Source: Lophius americanus
Lineage: Eukaryota > Chordata > Actinopteri > Lophiiformes > Lophiidae
Direction: 5' to 3'
Assembly: GCA_037951165.1 (NCBI GenBank)
Contig: JBBDHG010000450.1
Location: 96,001 to 160,000, forward strand
Length of the DNA stretch: 64,000 nucleotides
The notes below the pieces were generated by a model. It saw only the letters and a list, made by a program, of their open reading frames with translations. It ran no database searches and had not been told where the DNA came from. Position 1 is the first letter of the stretch. Every line of letters begins with the position of its first letter. Of this stretch, positions 34,626 through 44,890 are shown one piece after another. The position numbers and the translations under genes are program-made.

Positions 34626-34900
34626 TGGAAAAGAGCAGTGACCTGTGGAGTACTCCAGGGGTCACCCCTGCTCTAATACTCTTCACCCCTGCTCTAATAC
34701 TCTTCACCCCTGCTCTAATACTCTTCACCCCTGCTCTAATACTCTTTCTACCCCACAACAATGATATATGGATTTTTAGTCGTTGGTTAAAATGTGTAGT
34801 ATGTGCAGATGATCCACATTTATTTTGTTCTGGGGGGAAAAAAAGAAAAAAGGAGAAAAGGAGTTTGATATTCTCAAAACTGATCTTAATTGTTTCTCAA
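34626..34900 (+). mobile_element. LINE reverse-transcriptase relic
   Basis: In shifting frames it reads VTCGVLQGSPLL (the RT GVPQGSPLGP block) and, about 100 bp on, NNDIW...LKCVVCADDPHLFCSG (the catalytic ADD block, normally FADDTNLF). A 21-bp segment within the first block is repeated about four times, destroying the frame. Dead copy. Confidence 0.7.
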
Positions 34901-35507
34901 TATTTAGATCATATTGGGAAGTCAATAAGGAATTATAAGTAAATTATAATTGATACGAAAGAAATCTGAAATGTTGCAGGGGTTGTGATTGAACATAAAT
35001 AAATATGGAACCAACAATGATTAAGTTAAAGGGAAGATTTCAAGTCAATAGCAGTCCTCAGTAATCCAAGCATGTGTTAAATTATAAGGCTTGTTAATAA
35101 ATGATTGCTCACTTATTCCTCCTCACGTATCTTACTGTGGGCTTAGACCTTTAAAACTCCAACACATTCAGCAGTTCAACTACCAAAATGAGTCATTTGC
35201 ACTATAAACCAAGTTTCACTTTATGAGATACTGCAAATACTGTCATTTAAAGAAACGTTACAGTCCCTTACAGATCATATATGTAAGAGTTTCCAATGTA
35301 GCAGAGCAAATATCATCTGTGAAAATGAAGGATATTTGTACGTTTACTGTACATAAAGCAAAGTGAATATTTTAAACACTCTTAAAATATACAATCTAAA
35401 AATATGTAATTTGGTTTTAGTATTCAAATAAATGATTTACAAAGTTATTTTTAAGGGTTGAAAGTCAGTGATCTTTACACCGTGCTTACACAGAGTATTG
35501 TGGGCAG

Positions 35508-35554
<47 letters not shown>

Positions 35555-36400
35555 TGTTTAAGAGATTTGAGGTAACACTGGTATAACACAAGTCAGTTAG
35601 ACTTCTGGGATATCTAGTTAGGAAGCATTGTTAACCTGTTCCACCGGCTTTGATGCAAACTAAGCGCAACTTCCCCAAAAAGGGAATGGTTTTGCACCTT
35701 CCTGACTAATCTTTCTTTAGTTTTGCATTTTACAAATGTCTTGTCACTTCCGGGTTTGGCCACCTTTATAACACCAAGAAAGACGAGGAATTATGGCAGG
35801 ACAAAATAAAATATTAAATTATTTATGACCAAAAACATCAATCTCAACATTGTGGCCAGGGGCGGAGATCGGATTTGTTGTGTAGCGTTGTAGTTTTCAC
35901 AGTTCCCTCTAATATTCATTTGACATTTCCATTAAACACATCTATAATTGTTCCACCGAAAATCTATCATTCAAGTTTTTCTTCATTGGCAACATTTTAC
36001 TTACTCTGTCCAGTGAAGCATGAGTCCAGATGGCTCAGAATAATTTGTTCACACTTTGGCATACTTTCAAAGCGCTATTTTCGTGCTGATCTTTCAGGTT
36101 TTAGCAACATTTTTCCCGGCATGTAGGTTTTATGCTGTCTAGAAGAAGAATCGTGTTTTTCGGATTTGGGCTGCCAACTCGTCAAAGGTAACGGATTACA
36201 ATACACACCAACGGTTTTGACATGTTTTAATCTTCCTGTCTCACAAGTGGGTGGGATCATCTCTTCCACCTGCTCCCACTGAGCATTCATTATACTAATA
36301 CATTCAAGTATTAGTAGTAGTAGTAGTGAGTAGTTTGAACTACTCACCCCACTGACTTCAACACAATCCCTCCGTTCTACCTTATCCTACCGCCTCCTCC
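34901..36400 (+). other. Intergenic AT-rich DNA
   Basis: Contains the AT microsatellite at 35511-35555 and otherwise no recognised gene, RNA or repeat. Confidence 0.6.
35511..35555 (+). repeat. (AT)n microsatellite
   Basis: Over 35 bases of AT dinucleotide followed by a short AC run. Confidence 0.95.
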
Positions 36401-36718
36401 TTCCCCGGACTAAACTCAGCACCATGGGTGATCGGGCTTTCTGTTCTGCTGCCCCTCGTCTGTAGAATGCCCTCCCTGACCATCTGAGGGCTCCACAGAC
36501 GACTGACACATTTAAAAAAGGACTTAAAACTTTCCTTTTTAGCAGAACCTATAACTTTAAATAACATTGCTGCTTTTTGGTGAAGCTTTTATATAGTTAT
36601 TATTTTATTTTTTATTGATGCTTTTATCTGCTTTTGCTTTGTAGCACTTTGAGATTTGATCCAAATGTAAAGTGCATTATAAATTAAATGTATTATTATT
36701 ATTATTATTATTATTAAG
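36400..36718 (+). mobile_element. LINE C-terminal tail with (ATT)n end
   Basis: Translates as GDRAFCSAAPRL, a stop, NALPDHLRAPQTTDTFKKGL, KTFLFSRTY, which is the typical C-terminal tail of fish L2/Rex-like LINE polyproteins. It then has the LINE 3' end GCACTTTGAGATTTG, AAAGTGCATTATAAATTAAA and an ATT run at 36690-36716. Confidence 0.7.
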
Positions 36719-37020
36719 TAAAAATAACTAAAATGTTCACATGAATTTATCTCCAAAAATAAGTTGCGAACAAACCTGTGGGACCAGATCGTTTCAAAGA
36801 TTGTATAATAAAGTGCTGCCCACACACATGCTCTCTATCAAACCTGAAGAGCCAGTGAGGAAGATGATCTGCGGCGGTCCCTCCCTCCAGCTAGAATGTC
36901 GTCCAACAGGTTTGTTATCTCAAACACAACAGCAGAACTCAGCCTGACGGTATCAGCGCAAAGAAGTTTGGTTTGAAATAATGTTTGCGTTTCTGAAAAT
37001 CTAGGGGAATACTTGGTGTT

Positions 37021-37074
37021 TTGCTCCTGGAAAGCTTTGACAGCTGGAAGCTCAGGGGCGACAGTGTCAGACGG
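37021..37074 (+). other. prrg2: Possible prrg2 5' UTR exon
   Basis: A strong donor ACGG|GTGAGT at 37075 is followed 90 bp later by an acceptor (CTCTGTGTAG at 37165) that opens the signal-peptide exon. The 5' edge of this leader exon cannot be placed from sequence. Confidence 0.4.
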
Positions 37075-37177
37075 GTGAGTGTTACTTACTGGGTCGTTTC
37101 TCCCTGCTCTCAGGAATGTAGTACAATTGTTGGAATCATTTCCTGCCATGCTATTCTCTGTGTAGCCTTTAGCTTCG

Positions 37178-37259
37178 ATGGCAGCCTTGACCGCCGTGTG
37201 GATTACAGTGCTGAGCCTGCAGTTGGCCGACTGCTCTTCTATCTACAAACACTCTGCAG
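37178..37259 (+). CDS. prrg2: prrg2 coding exon 1 (signal peptide)
   Basis: Residues 1-27 plus one base. ATG follows an acceptor at 37165 by 12 bases. The hydrophobic run LTAVWITVLSLQLA is a classic signal peptide. Donor GCAG|GTAAAC. The phase joins the Gla exon perfectly. The exon's last 20 bases and its donor are also the first unit of the adjoining minisatellite. Confidence 0.8.
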
Positions 37260-40200
37260 GTAAACCCTCTGTAACTTAAGACACTCTACAGAGAAACCCT
37301 ATTTCACCTATGGACACTCCACAGATAAACCCTCTGCAACCTATAGACACTACAGATAAACCCTCTGCAACCTATAGACACTACAGATAAACCCTCTTTC
37401 ATCCTCTAATACTACAGATAAACCCTCTGTCACCTACAGACACTCTACAGATAAACCTGCTGTCACCTACAGACACTCTACAGATAAACCCTCTGTAAAC
37501 CTACTAGAACTACAGATAAACCCTCTGTCACCTATTAGCACTCCACAGATGAACCCTCTGTTACTTACATAGGCTCTACAGATAAACCCTCTGTCACCTA
37601 CAGACACTCTACAGATAAACCCTCTGTCACCTACAGACACTCCACAGATGAACCCTCTGTCACCTACAGACACTCTACAGATAAACCCTCTGTCACTTAC
37701 AGACACTCTACAGATAAACCCTCTGTCACCTACAGACACTCTACAGATAAACCCTCTGTCACCTACAGACACTCCACAGATGAACCCTCTGTCACCTACA
37801 GACACTCTACAGATAAACCCTCTGTCACTTACAGACACTCTACAGATAAACCCTCTGTCACCTATTAGCACTCCACAGATGAACCCTCTGTTACTTACAG
37901 AGGCTCTACAGATAAATCCACATGATTGTTCACTTTGTTGTGACTTTCTGTCCGTCTTCAAATTCTCCGTACTTCTTCTGTGGTACATTCCCCAACGTTC
38001 TTTCCATTTTGATCCAAACCCATGATGTAGTAACCCATGATGTAGTAACCCATGATGTAGTAACCCATGAAGTAGTAACCCATGAAGTAGTAACCCATGA
38101 AGTAGTAACCCATGAAGTAGTAACCCATGAAGTAGTTACCCATGAAGTAGTTACCCATGAAGTAGTTACCCATGAAGTAGTAACCCATGAAGTAGTAACC
38201 TATAAAGTAGTTACCCATGAAGTAGTTACCCATGAAGTAGTTACCCATGAAGTAGTTACCCATGAAGTAATAACCCATGAAGTAGTTACCCATGAAGTAG
38301 TAACCCATGAAGTAATAACCCATGAAGTAGTTACCCATGAAGTAGTAACCCATGAAGTACTAACTCATGAAGTAGTTACCCATGAAGTAGTAACCCATGA
38401 AGTAGTTACCCATGAAGTAGTAACCCATGAAGTAGAAACCCATGAAGTAGTTACCCATGAAGTAGTTACCCATGAAGTAGTTACCCATGAAGTAGTAACC
38501 CATGAAGTAGTTACCCATGAAGTAGTTACCCATGAAGTAGTTACCCATGAAGTAGTAACCCATGGAAGTGGTGAAACAGCCTTGTGTCACTGCTTCAGTT
38601 TTAACACTGTCATTCCCTGTGTTGCGTCCCGCAGAGAATCCAGTGTTGGTGGACGAGCGGTCAGCCGCCTCCTTCCTGTCACGCTCGCTGCTCTATAACA
38701 ACTGGGACTTTGAAGTGGTGGTGTCCGACAATCTGGAGAGGGAGTGTGTGGAGGAGCTGTGTAGCTTTGAGGAGGCCAGAGAGGTTTTTGAGGACAACAC
38801 TCTGACGGTAACACAGATGGATTCAAAGCATCTTCTTCTTCAACCTTTTCTCATTCTTCTTTTTCTTCCTTCTAGCAGCTCTACCTCCCTAGGCCGGACC
38901 AGTGGCAACCTTCCTTCCTTCACTGGCGCTGGGGAATAATTATTCAGACAATATGTGTATTCTGTTGCAGTCGGTCTTTAAATAATTTTATCAAAGATAA
39001 ATGACATCTTTGTGATATCAGATGAAGTAAACGTTTTCCTGTTAGTCTGGACAACAGAATGTTTGATGGTTCATATCCGGTCCTGGTGAGGGTTGATGTC
39101 TTGTTGCCACCAGGTCGACCGTTGGTTGTATAACGCCACTCTCTTTAGCACACCCCTACGTTTCACCATCATCAGAGATATTTGTACCAAGAGTCATTTA
39201 AGAGAGGCAAATACAAGTTTATAAAACTTGAACTCCAGTCTCAGCCCGGAGCAGACGCTTCAGAACCAAACGTGGTCTCCTGACCATCCCTGTCTTCCAT
39301 CTTCTTCCTCCTGCTCACGTATGCGGCCAGTTTAGCTGAACCAGAGAGAAAGTTTGAAGGCTGGCACCCGGTTCTGTCTGTTTGTTTGTAGCCTGCAATC
39401 AAAATACAACTTACTTCAGAGAATGAACTGACTGACTCAAATTTTAAAACTGATTTTTTTCCATTTCAGGAACAATTTTGGACCAACTATATCAACAGTC
39501 AAGGTAATGAACCTGAAGATGTTGTACGGGCCTACTGTTGGACACCAGCCGACAGAATGGTTCCGACCGGTATGGGAACAGCGTCCAGTTTGATGTTGTG
39601 ATGTGTGTCTTTGAAGAGCATACGCCCAGAGTGGACGTGTCGGGGCTGGTGGCAGGGATCCTCGCTCTCCTGGTGTTAGCTGTTATTGCCACCGTGTTGG
39701 GAATCTACTTCTACAAAGCCAGGATGAAAGGCGGACGGAGGTCGGCCCAGTAAGTCCACTCTGAAGGCCCGCTGAGTGATGTGACGTAAATGATGAGTCT
39801 TACAGATATTCTTGGTCAAACGCTGCCTCGACTTTTCATATATAGGGTTCGAAAGAAATGGGATTTTTAGAAAACAATGAATTTGTGCTTGTGATTAATC
39901 TTAATCTTAAACTGTGTTCCATCTTTCTCTCCGTACATATTTTGTTTCTTTGCTTCAGTAAAATAAAAATCCACATCTGGGTAAAGAGACGAGATGACAG
40001 GACAAGGAAAAGCCAGCTATTCACAGTTGGGTTTGAGTCACAGTTGGGTTTGAGTCACAGTTAAAATAAAGGATCACCAATAAATGTTCATTGTTTGTCA
40101 TTTCACTATTGATTTAAGCCCCAAGAGACATGAAGTCAGAACTCAGAGACGCTCTCTAGCACCACCGTCAGTCAGAATCTCCAGCGCTACACACTGCAGC

Positions 40201-41760
40201 TCATGAACAACAGGAACCATCCGTTCTCCTTCACCTGATCACCTTAACAGAACCCTGTTTGTTGAATCCTGTCCCTATCTGATCCAGGCCTCCTGTTAGG
40301 ATGACGGCGGATGGTCGTCCGGTCCCAGAGACGGTGCCACTGGCTGGGATCGTCGCCCCAAATCTACCCAGTTACAACGAGGTTCTGCACCGCAGTGGGC
40401 AGCACGATGCCCCACCCCCTCCATATTCAGGGTAGGTGGCAGCACCCTTCCATGGACCTGAGCCACAGACACACAAATATGTACATTTATTACCCGACAA
40501 CTAACCTAGTTTTGTGGCAGGTTAGTTTGAAGGTGTGAACAAGTCCTACTGTAGGTCAGTTAAAGACAGGCTCAGGGTCATCATAATCTTCTGGAAAAGA
40601 AAGTCACTGGCTCCCTGAAGGACCTAGTCCGGTTCTTGCTGCTCCATGAGAATTCCACCCGCTGAATCCGATTTATGGCCGATTATTGACGAGGATGAAA
40701 CGATGGAGGCGATTATTTTACAACCACACCACATCGCCAACCTGGTGTGAGGAAGACCGACCAGACGGACCTGGATGAGAGTTCCTCATAGAGCATGGGC
40801 AGATGCTGGCTCTCGGGTCCAAATTCATGAAAACGTTGGACACGTGAGTCGGACCTGAACACCGGGCCGGGCTTTAGAAGACACTCATGTGTTTCTGATG
40901 TGAACGTGACGGAGTCACAGCGTAAACAAACAGAAAAACAGATGGAAACATGGAGGAACATGTTGGTGAACAGACCTCCTGAGTCGATAAGTGAGTGATC
41001 ATGATCTTCATCCCCAGGTTCAATCACCATGAGGAGTACTGGAGCAGAAGGTGCTCCGGTACTCCCCACTCTTTTCAGCTGAGCTCATTCATCTTCTTCT
41101 TTGGATGTTCCCTTTCAGGGATTCCACATCAGATAATCTGTTTTCCATCTCCCCCCTGTCCTCTACATCCTCATCTCTCACACCAACCAACTGCATGTCC
41201 TCTCTCACCACATCCAGAAACATCCTCTTCGCTCCTCCTCTTCTTCTCCTGCCTGCAGCTCCATCTCCAGCATCCTTCTACCAGCAGATCCACTATCCCT
41301 CCTTCACGGGTCAGAACCATCTCAATCTGTCCTCTCTGACTTTGTCCCTCTGATGTCTCCTTTCTAATCCTGTCCTTCCTCCTCCACTCCCAGAGAATCA
41401 TCTGAACATCTTCAACTCTGCCTCCTGTCTTCTGCTCAGACTCTAAACCCATCCAGCAGAGCTGCTCTGACCTCCATCTTGGAAACTTTCCCCTTCCACT
41501 CCTGCTGCTGCTCTTCTGCCACAGATAACTCCTCACACTCTTCTCCCAACCACTCCACCCTGCCTGCACTTGCTTCAGCATTATCATTGCTCATCTCATG
41601 GAGCTTATGGATCTCTCAGCTGTTCTAAACAAACCTCTCACAAATCTTTACTGTCTTTGACCACAGGGGGCGCCCCGTCAGAGGCCGCTGGTCCAGAAGA
41701 AGACGAGGAATGAGAGTGCTGCCAGGGCCTCGTCTGCACGGACAATGTGGAATCCTGTAG
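37178..41760 (+). CDS. prrg2: Transmembrane gamma-carboxyglutamic acid protein 2 (proline-rich Gla protein 2)
   Basis: Single-pass membrane protein with an extracellular Gla domain, whose glutamates are carboxylated by the vitamin-K-dependent carboxylase to bind calcium and phospholipid, and a short cytoplasmic tail for WW-domain partners. Exons: 37178-37259 (signal peptide), 38635-38807 (propeptide and Gla), 39470-39503, 39617-39749 (membrane span), 40288-40431 (tail), 41667-41760 (tentative last exon). They total 219 residues; human is about 202. Key features: hydrophobic N-terminus MAALTAVWITVLSLQ; Gla core NLERECVEELCSFEEARE with Cys65 and Cys70; the aromatic EQFWTNY end of the Gla domain; membrane span about 107-129 followed by KARMKGGRR; and tail motifs LPSY (167-170) and PPPY (184-187). 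The last exon is uncertain; the first five fit in phase. Confidence 0.85.
37240..37918 (+). repeat. 33-bp minisatellite starting inside prrg2 exon 1
   Basis: About 20 units of CTACAGACACTCTACAGATA followed by AACCCTCTGTCAC, some shortened. The first unit (37240-37272) spans the exon 1 end and splice donor; in nearly all later units the donor GT has become AT. Because the unit is a multiple of three, long open frames appear on both strands; they are not genes. Confidence 0.93.
38022..38565 (+). repeat. 15-bp minisatellite in prrg2 intron 1
   Basis: About 36 units of ACCCATGAAGTAGTA/T. Early units carry GATGTAGTA instead. Frames stay open on both strands only because the unit is a multiple of three. 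Ends about 70 bp before the Gla exon acceptor. Confidence 0.95.
38635..38807 (+). CDS. prrg2: prrg2 coding exon 2 (propeptide and Gla domain)
   Basis: Residues 28-85. Acceptor GTCCCGCAG, donor ACG|GTAACA. SFLSRSLLYNNWDFE precedes NLERECVEELCSFEEARE, then VFEDNTLT. The two cysteines form the Gla-domain disulfide loop, and the multiple glutamates are the carboxylation targets. Confidence 0.94.
39470..39503 (+). CDS. prrg2: prrg2 coding exon 3 (Gla aromatic stack)
   Basis: Residues 86-96 plus one base (EQFWTNYINSQ). A 34-bp micro-exon after CCATTTCAG with donor AAG|GTAATG; matches the short exon that closes the Gla domain in this family (human ERFWESY). Confidence 0.88.
39617..39749 (+). CDS. 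prrg2: prrg2 coding exon 4 (transmembrane)
   Basis: Residues 97-140 plus two bases. Starts EHTPRVDVSG (human GRVDVASL), then the membrane span LVAGILALLVLAVIATVLGI and the basic stop-transfer KARMKGGRR. The acceptor TGTGTCTTTGAAG has a modest pyrimidine tract, so the 5' edge could be different. Donor CA|GTAAGT. Confidence 0.8.
40288..40431 (+). CDS. prrg2: prrg2 coding exon 5 (PY-motif tail)
   Basis: Residues 141-188 plus two bases (QPPVRMTADGRPVPETVPLA...). Carries LPSYNEVL and HDAPPPPYSG, matching human LPTYEQAL and HDAPPPPYTS. Acceptor GATCCAG, donor GG|GTAGGT. PPxY motifs bind WW domains. Confidence 0.92.
41041..41640 (-). mobile_element. Non-LTR retrotransposon 3' fragment (RTE-like), reverse orientation
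   Basis: Reading the minus strand: GGTCAGAGCAGCTCTGCTGG, TCAGATGATTCTCTGGGAGT, CAGATTGAGATGGTTCTGAC, TGGTAGAAGGATGCTGGAGA, GGACATGCAGTTGGTTGGTG, AAACAGATTATCTGATGTGG. This is a familiar 3' segment of an abundant fish LINE. A second copy lies at 59105-59345. It sits in the last prrg2 intron. Confidence 0.75.
41667..41760 (+). CDS. prrg2: Tentative last prrg2 coding exon
   Basis: Pyrimidine tract plus ACCACAG at 41666, correct phase with exon 5, then GGRPVRGRWSRRRRGMRVL... to TAG at 41758-41760. An AATAAA at 42022 lies a fitting distance downstream. Human PRRG2 ends soon after PPPPY with a short basic tail, so a basic extension is plausible, but sequence conservation is not convincing. Confidence 0.45.
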
Positions 41761-42045
41761 AACTCTTGACAACGTTGGCAGAACCGATTCCTCTTCTTTA
41801 TTGGTTGTGCTGCTCCGGTTCGTGGAATCATAATCTGTGGTGGTTTGAGGGTTTTTTTGTCCTGTATTTATGAATGACATCCTGACATCAGCCCAGACTG
41901 GACTCTACGGACAGGATGATCTTTACGTGTCTTTCAGAGTGTCCCAGCTGAGGGCAGAGCGCTGTGGTCCAACAATGACTTCATGAATTGTGATCGTTGT
42001 ACAAAAGCACACATTTTATACAATAAATCATATCCATCACATCTG
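41761..42045 (+). other. prrg2: Putative prrg2 3' UTR with AATAAA
   Basis: No coding signal. AATAAA at 42022-42027 preceded by TTTTATAC gives a plausible polyadenylation site near 42045. Confidence 0.5.
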
Positions 42046-42245
42046 AGTCATCCTCATTCACCCATTCATGAGGGGGAACGGTTGGGGTCCACTCAGTAAT
42101 CTGAAAACCAAATCTGGAATCAAACTCACACAAAACCATTTCCCTCAATGCACGGCTCATAAAAGGACCAGAGGAAAACATTATCCTCACAGATTCACCA
42201 CCAAGTCACTACTCCTCTTGGACATCGGTGAGTACAGACGGTCGT

Positions 42246-42470
<225 letters not shown>

Positions 42471-42644
42471 CAGATGATTGATGCATTACATGTCTTAGAT
42501 GCAAACTGTGTGCCCCCCTGTCCTGCTATTCAATTTTTATTGACCACCATGGATTACACCCAGGTGCCCCCCCTCATCCATAATGCCCTAAGCAGTAGAG
42601 GGTTAGGGGCATAGTCTGCGTATAGGAGGGGGCGGGGCCTGATC

Positions 42645-42725
42645 GCCAAGTGCTGCTCATGGAGGAATTTGTTGGGTCTGTAGAATATTGAATAAAGAGT
42701 TTGGTTTTAGAAAGCACCTGAGACA
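42645..42725 (+). mobile_element. Short LINE 3' tail
   Basis: CGCCAAGTGCTGCTCATGGA, GGAATTTGTTGGGTCTGTAG and AATAAAGAGTTTGGTTT match the longer tail at 28440-28675. Confidence 0.6.
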
Positions 42726-43027
42726 ACCTAAAACCTAACTTCTAGATGTGTTTGACCGACATCATGTCCGCCTTCACAGCAGTTTGGGCTGTCAGGAACG
42801 TCTCTGCTCCCTGAGAACTCTGAAGTTCTGCTTCAGAAGTTTTAGCTGAAGTTTTAGTTCTTTTGCTTCTCTCCTGTCACTGTTCTTATCATTTTCTCTC
42901 TCGTCTGGTTAATGTTCATGTTCCATAGTATAGTTCACCGCTCGCTGAATAAGGGGGTGTTGAAAGTCGACCTCTCTCTCTCTCTCGCTCTGTCTCTCTC
43001 TCTCTCTCAGACAAACAGACATTTGAA

Positions 43028-44062
43028 ATGCTAAAACAATTAATAATACTCCTATTAGTACCACTACTATTAGTACTACTACTATTAGTACTACTACTAC
43101 TACTATTAGTACCACTACTACTACTACTTTTAGTACCACTACTACTACTACTACTTTTAGTACCACTACTACTACTATTAGTACCACTACTACTACTATT
43201 AGTACTACTACTACTACTATTAGTACTACTACTACTATTAGTACCACTGCTACTACTACTACTACTACTTTTAGTACCACTACTACTACTATTAGTACCA
43301 CTACTACTACTATTACTACTACTACTACTATTAGTACTACTACTACTATTAGTACCACTGCTACTACTACTACTACTACTTTTAGTACCACTACTACTAC
43401 TATTAGTACCACTACTACTACTATTACTACTACTACTACTATTAGTACTACTACTACTATTAGTACCACTGCTACTACTACTACTATTTGTACCACTACT
43501 ACTACTACTATTAGTACCACTACTACTACTATTAGTACTACTACTACTACTATTAGTACCACTACTACTACTACAACTACTACTATTAGTACCACTACTA
43601 CTACTATTAGTACCACTACTACTACCACTATTTGTACCACTACTACTACTACTATTAGTACCACTACTACTACTATTAGTACCACTACTACTACTATTAC
43701 TACTACTACTACTATTAGTACTACTACTACTATTAGTACCACTGCTAGTACTACTACTTTTAGTACAACTACTACTACTATTAGTACCACTACTACTACT
43801 ATTAGTACCACTACTACTACTATTAGTACTACTACTACTACTATTAGTACCACTGCTACTACTACTACTATTTGTACCACTACTACTACTACTATTAGTA
43901 CCACTACTACTACTATTAGTACTACTACTACTACTATTAGTACCACTACTACTACTACAACTACTACTATTAGTACCACTACTACTACTACAACTACTAC
44001 TATTAGTACCACTACTAATATTACTATTAGTACCACTACTACTAATACTAATGCTGCTATAA
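43028..44062 (+). repeat. 1-kb (ACT)n-based array
   Basis: Over 1 kb of ACTACTACT runs interrupted regularly by ATTAGTACC or TTTTAGTACC, giving units of about 18-24 bp. It reads as poly-Leu, poly-Val or poly-Ser depending on frame; no gene is implied. Confidence 0.97.
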
Positions 44063-44400
44063 TAATAGTAGTGATAATAATAATAATAATAAAAGTAATG
44101 ATAATAATAATAATAGTGATAATAATAATAATAGTTATGATAATGATAAGTTATGATAATAATAATATTAAGGATAATAATAATAGTTATGATAATAATA
44201 ATAAAACTAATGATAATAATAATAATAGTAATGATAATAATAATAATAGTAATGATAATAATAATAAAACTAATGATAATAATAATAATAGTAATGATAA
44301 TAATAATAATAGTAATGATAATAATAATACTAGTAGTGATGATATTAGTAATGACAATAGTAATAATGAGAATAAGTAAATAATAAAGACAGTAATAGTC
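44063..44400 (+). repeat. (AAT)n/(GATAAT)n array adjoining the ACT array
   Basis: AATAATAATAATAGTAATGA-type units follow directly after the ACT array with an abrupt change of composition. Confidence 0.95.
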
Positions 44401-44480
44401 ATATAGTAACATTATGGGTCGTAATATTAGAGTGTATTGTTGCATATTTCTAGGAACATTAGGTTTATACGGTGAGCACA

Positions 44481-44520
44481 GACGCTCTCTCTCTCTCTCA
44501 CGCTCTCTCTCTCCCTCACT

Positions 44521-44610
<90 letters not shown>
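44481..44610 (+). repeat. (CT)n microsatellite
   Basis: About 130 bp, mostly pure CT, directly before a GC-richer segment at 44690-44890. Confidence 0.97.
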
Positions 44611-44694
44611 ATCACGCGCCCTCCTCTCAGTACGCCTGTCTCTCTCTCTCCCACACACACACTCACACACCTACACACACACTCATCCCACTCT

Positions 44695-44890
44695 GCTGAT
44701 GTAAGATTCCAGTCACGTTGGCCCTCCTCAGCACCGTTCTCTTCATGGCTGTCCTCTAGAGACGTAAGTAAGGCTCCGCCGTCGCGAGCATCCTCTCCGG
44801 TTCCCCGTCCTGCATGTGTGTCTCCGCCGAGCGCCCCGGTCTCCTCAGCATCTCCGGCGGACACGGTCGGGGAGTGAGCTCAGAAGTGAC
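44695..44890 (+). other. GC-richer segment, candidate leader exon for tbkbp1
   Basis: CpG content jumps (CCGCCGTCGCGAGC, CTCCGCCGAGCGCC), and a strong donor GAC|GTAAGT lies at 44764. This would suit a promoter and noncoding first exon of tbkbp1, whose start-codon exon begins right after an acceptor. A divergent minus-strand transcript is an equal alternative. Confidence 0.3.

Noticed and set aside
37467..38698. Open frames of 120-260 codons in the prrg2 intron
   Set aside because: They are products of 33-bp and 15-bp repeats (both multiples of three) and lack any domain.
39538..39616. Extended 5' part of the prrg2 membrane exon (DTSRQNGSDRYGNSVQFDVV...)
   Set aside because: The open frame continues upstream, but the phase from exon 3 requires two bases before a codon, which the acceptor at 39616 supplies; no homologous residues are known there.
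41032..41339. Alternative last prrg2 exon starting GFNHHEEYWSRR
   Set aside because: The acceptor and phase fit, but the frame soon runs into the reverse-oriented LINE and has no family similarity; kept only as an unlikely alternative.
41171..41587. 138-codon minus-strand frame
   Set aside because: It translates the 3' part of a LINE in the wrong or degraded frame; not a host gene.
42909..44445. Open frames of 340-510 codons over the ACT/AAT arrays
   Set aside because: They encode only Leu, Val, Ser, Ile or Asn runs dictated by trinucleotide repeats, and are open in several frames at once.
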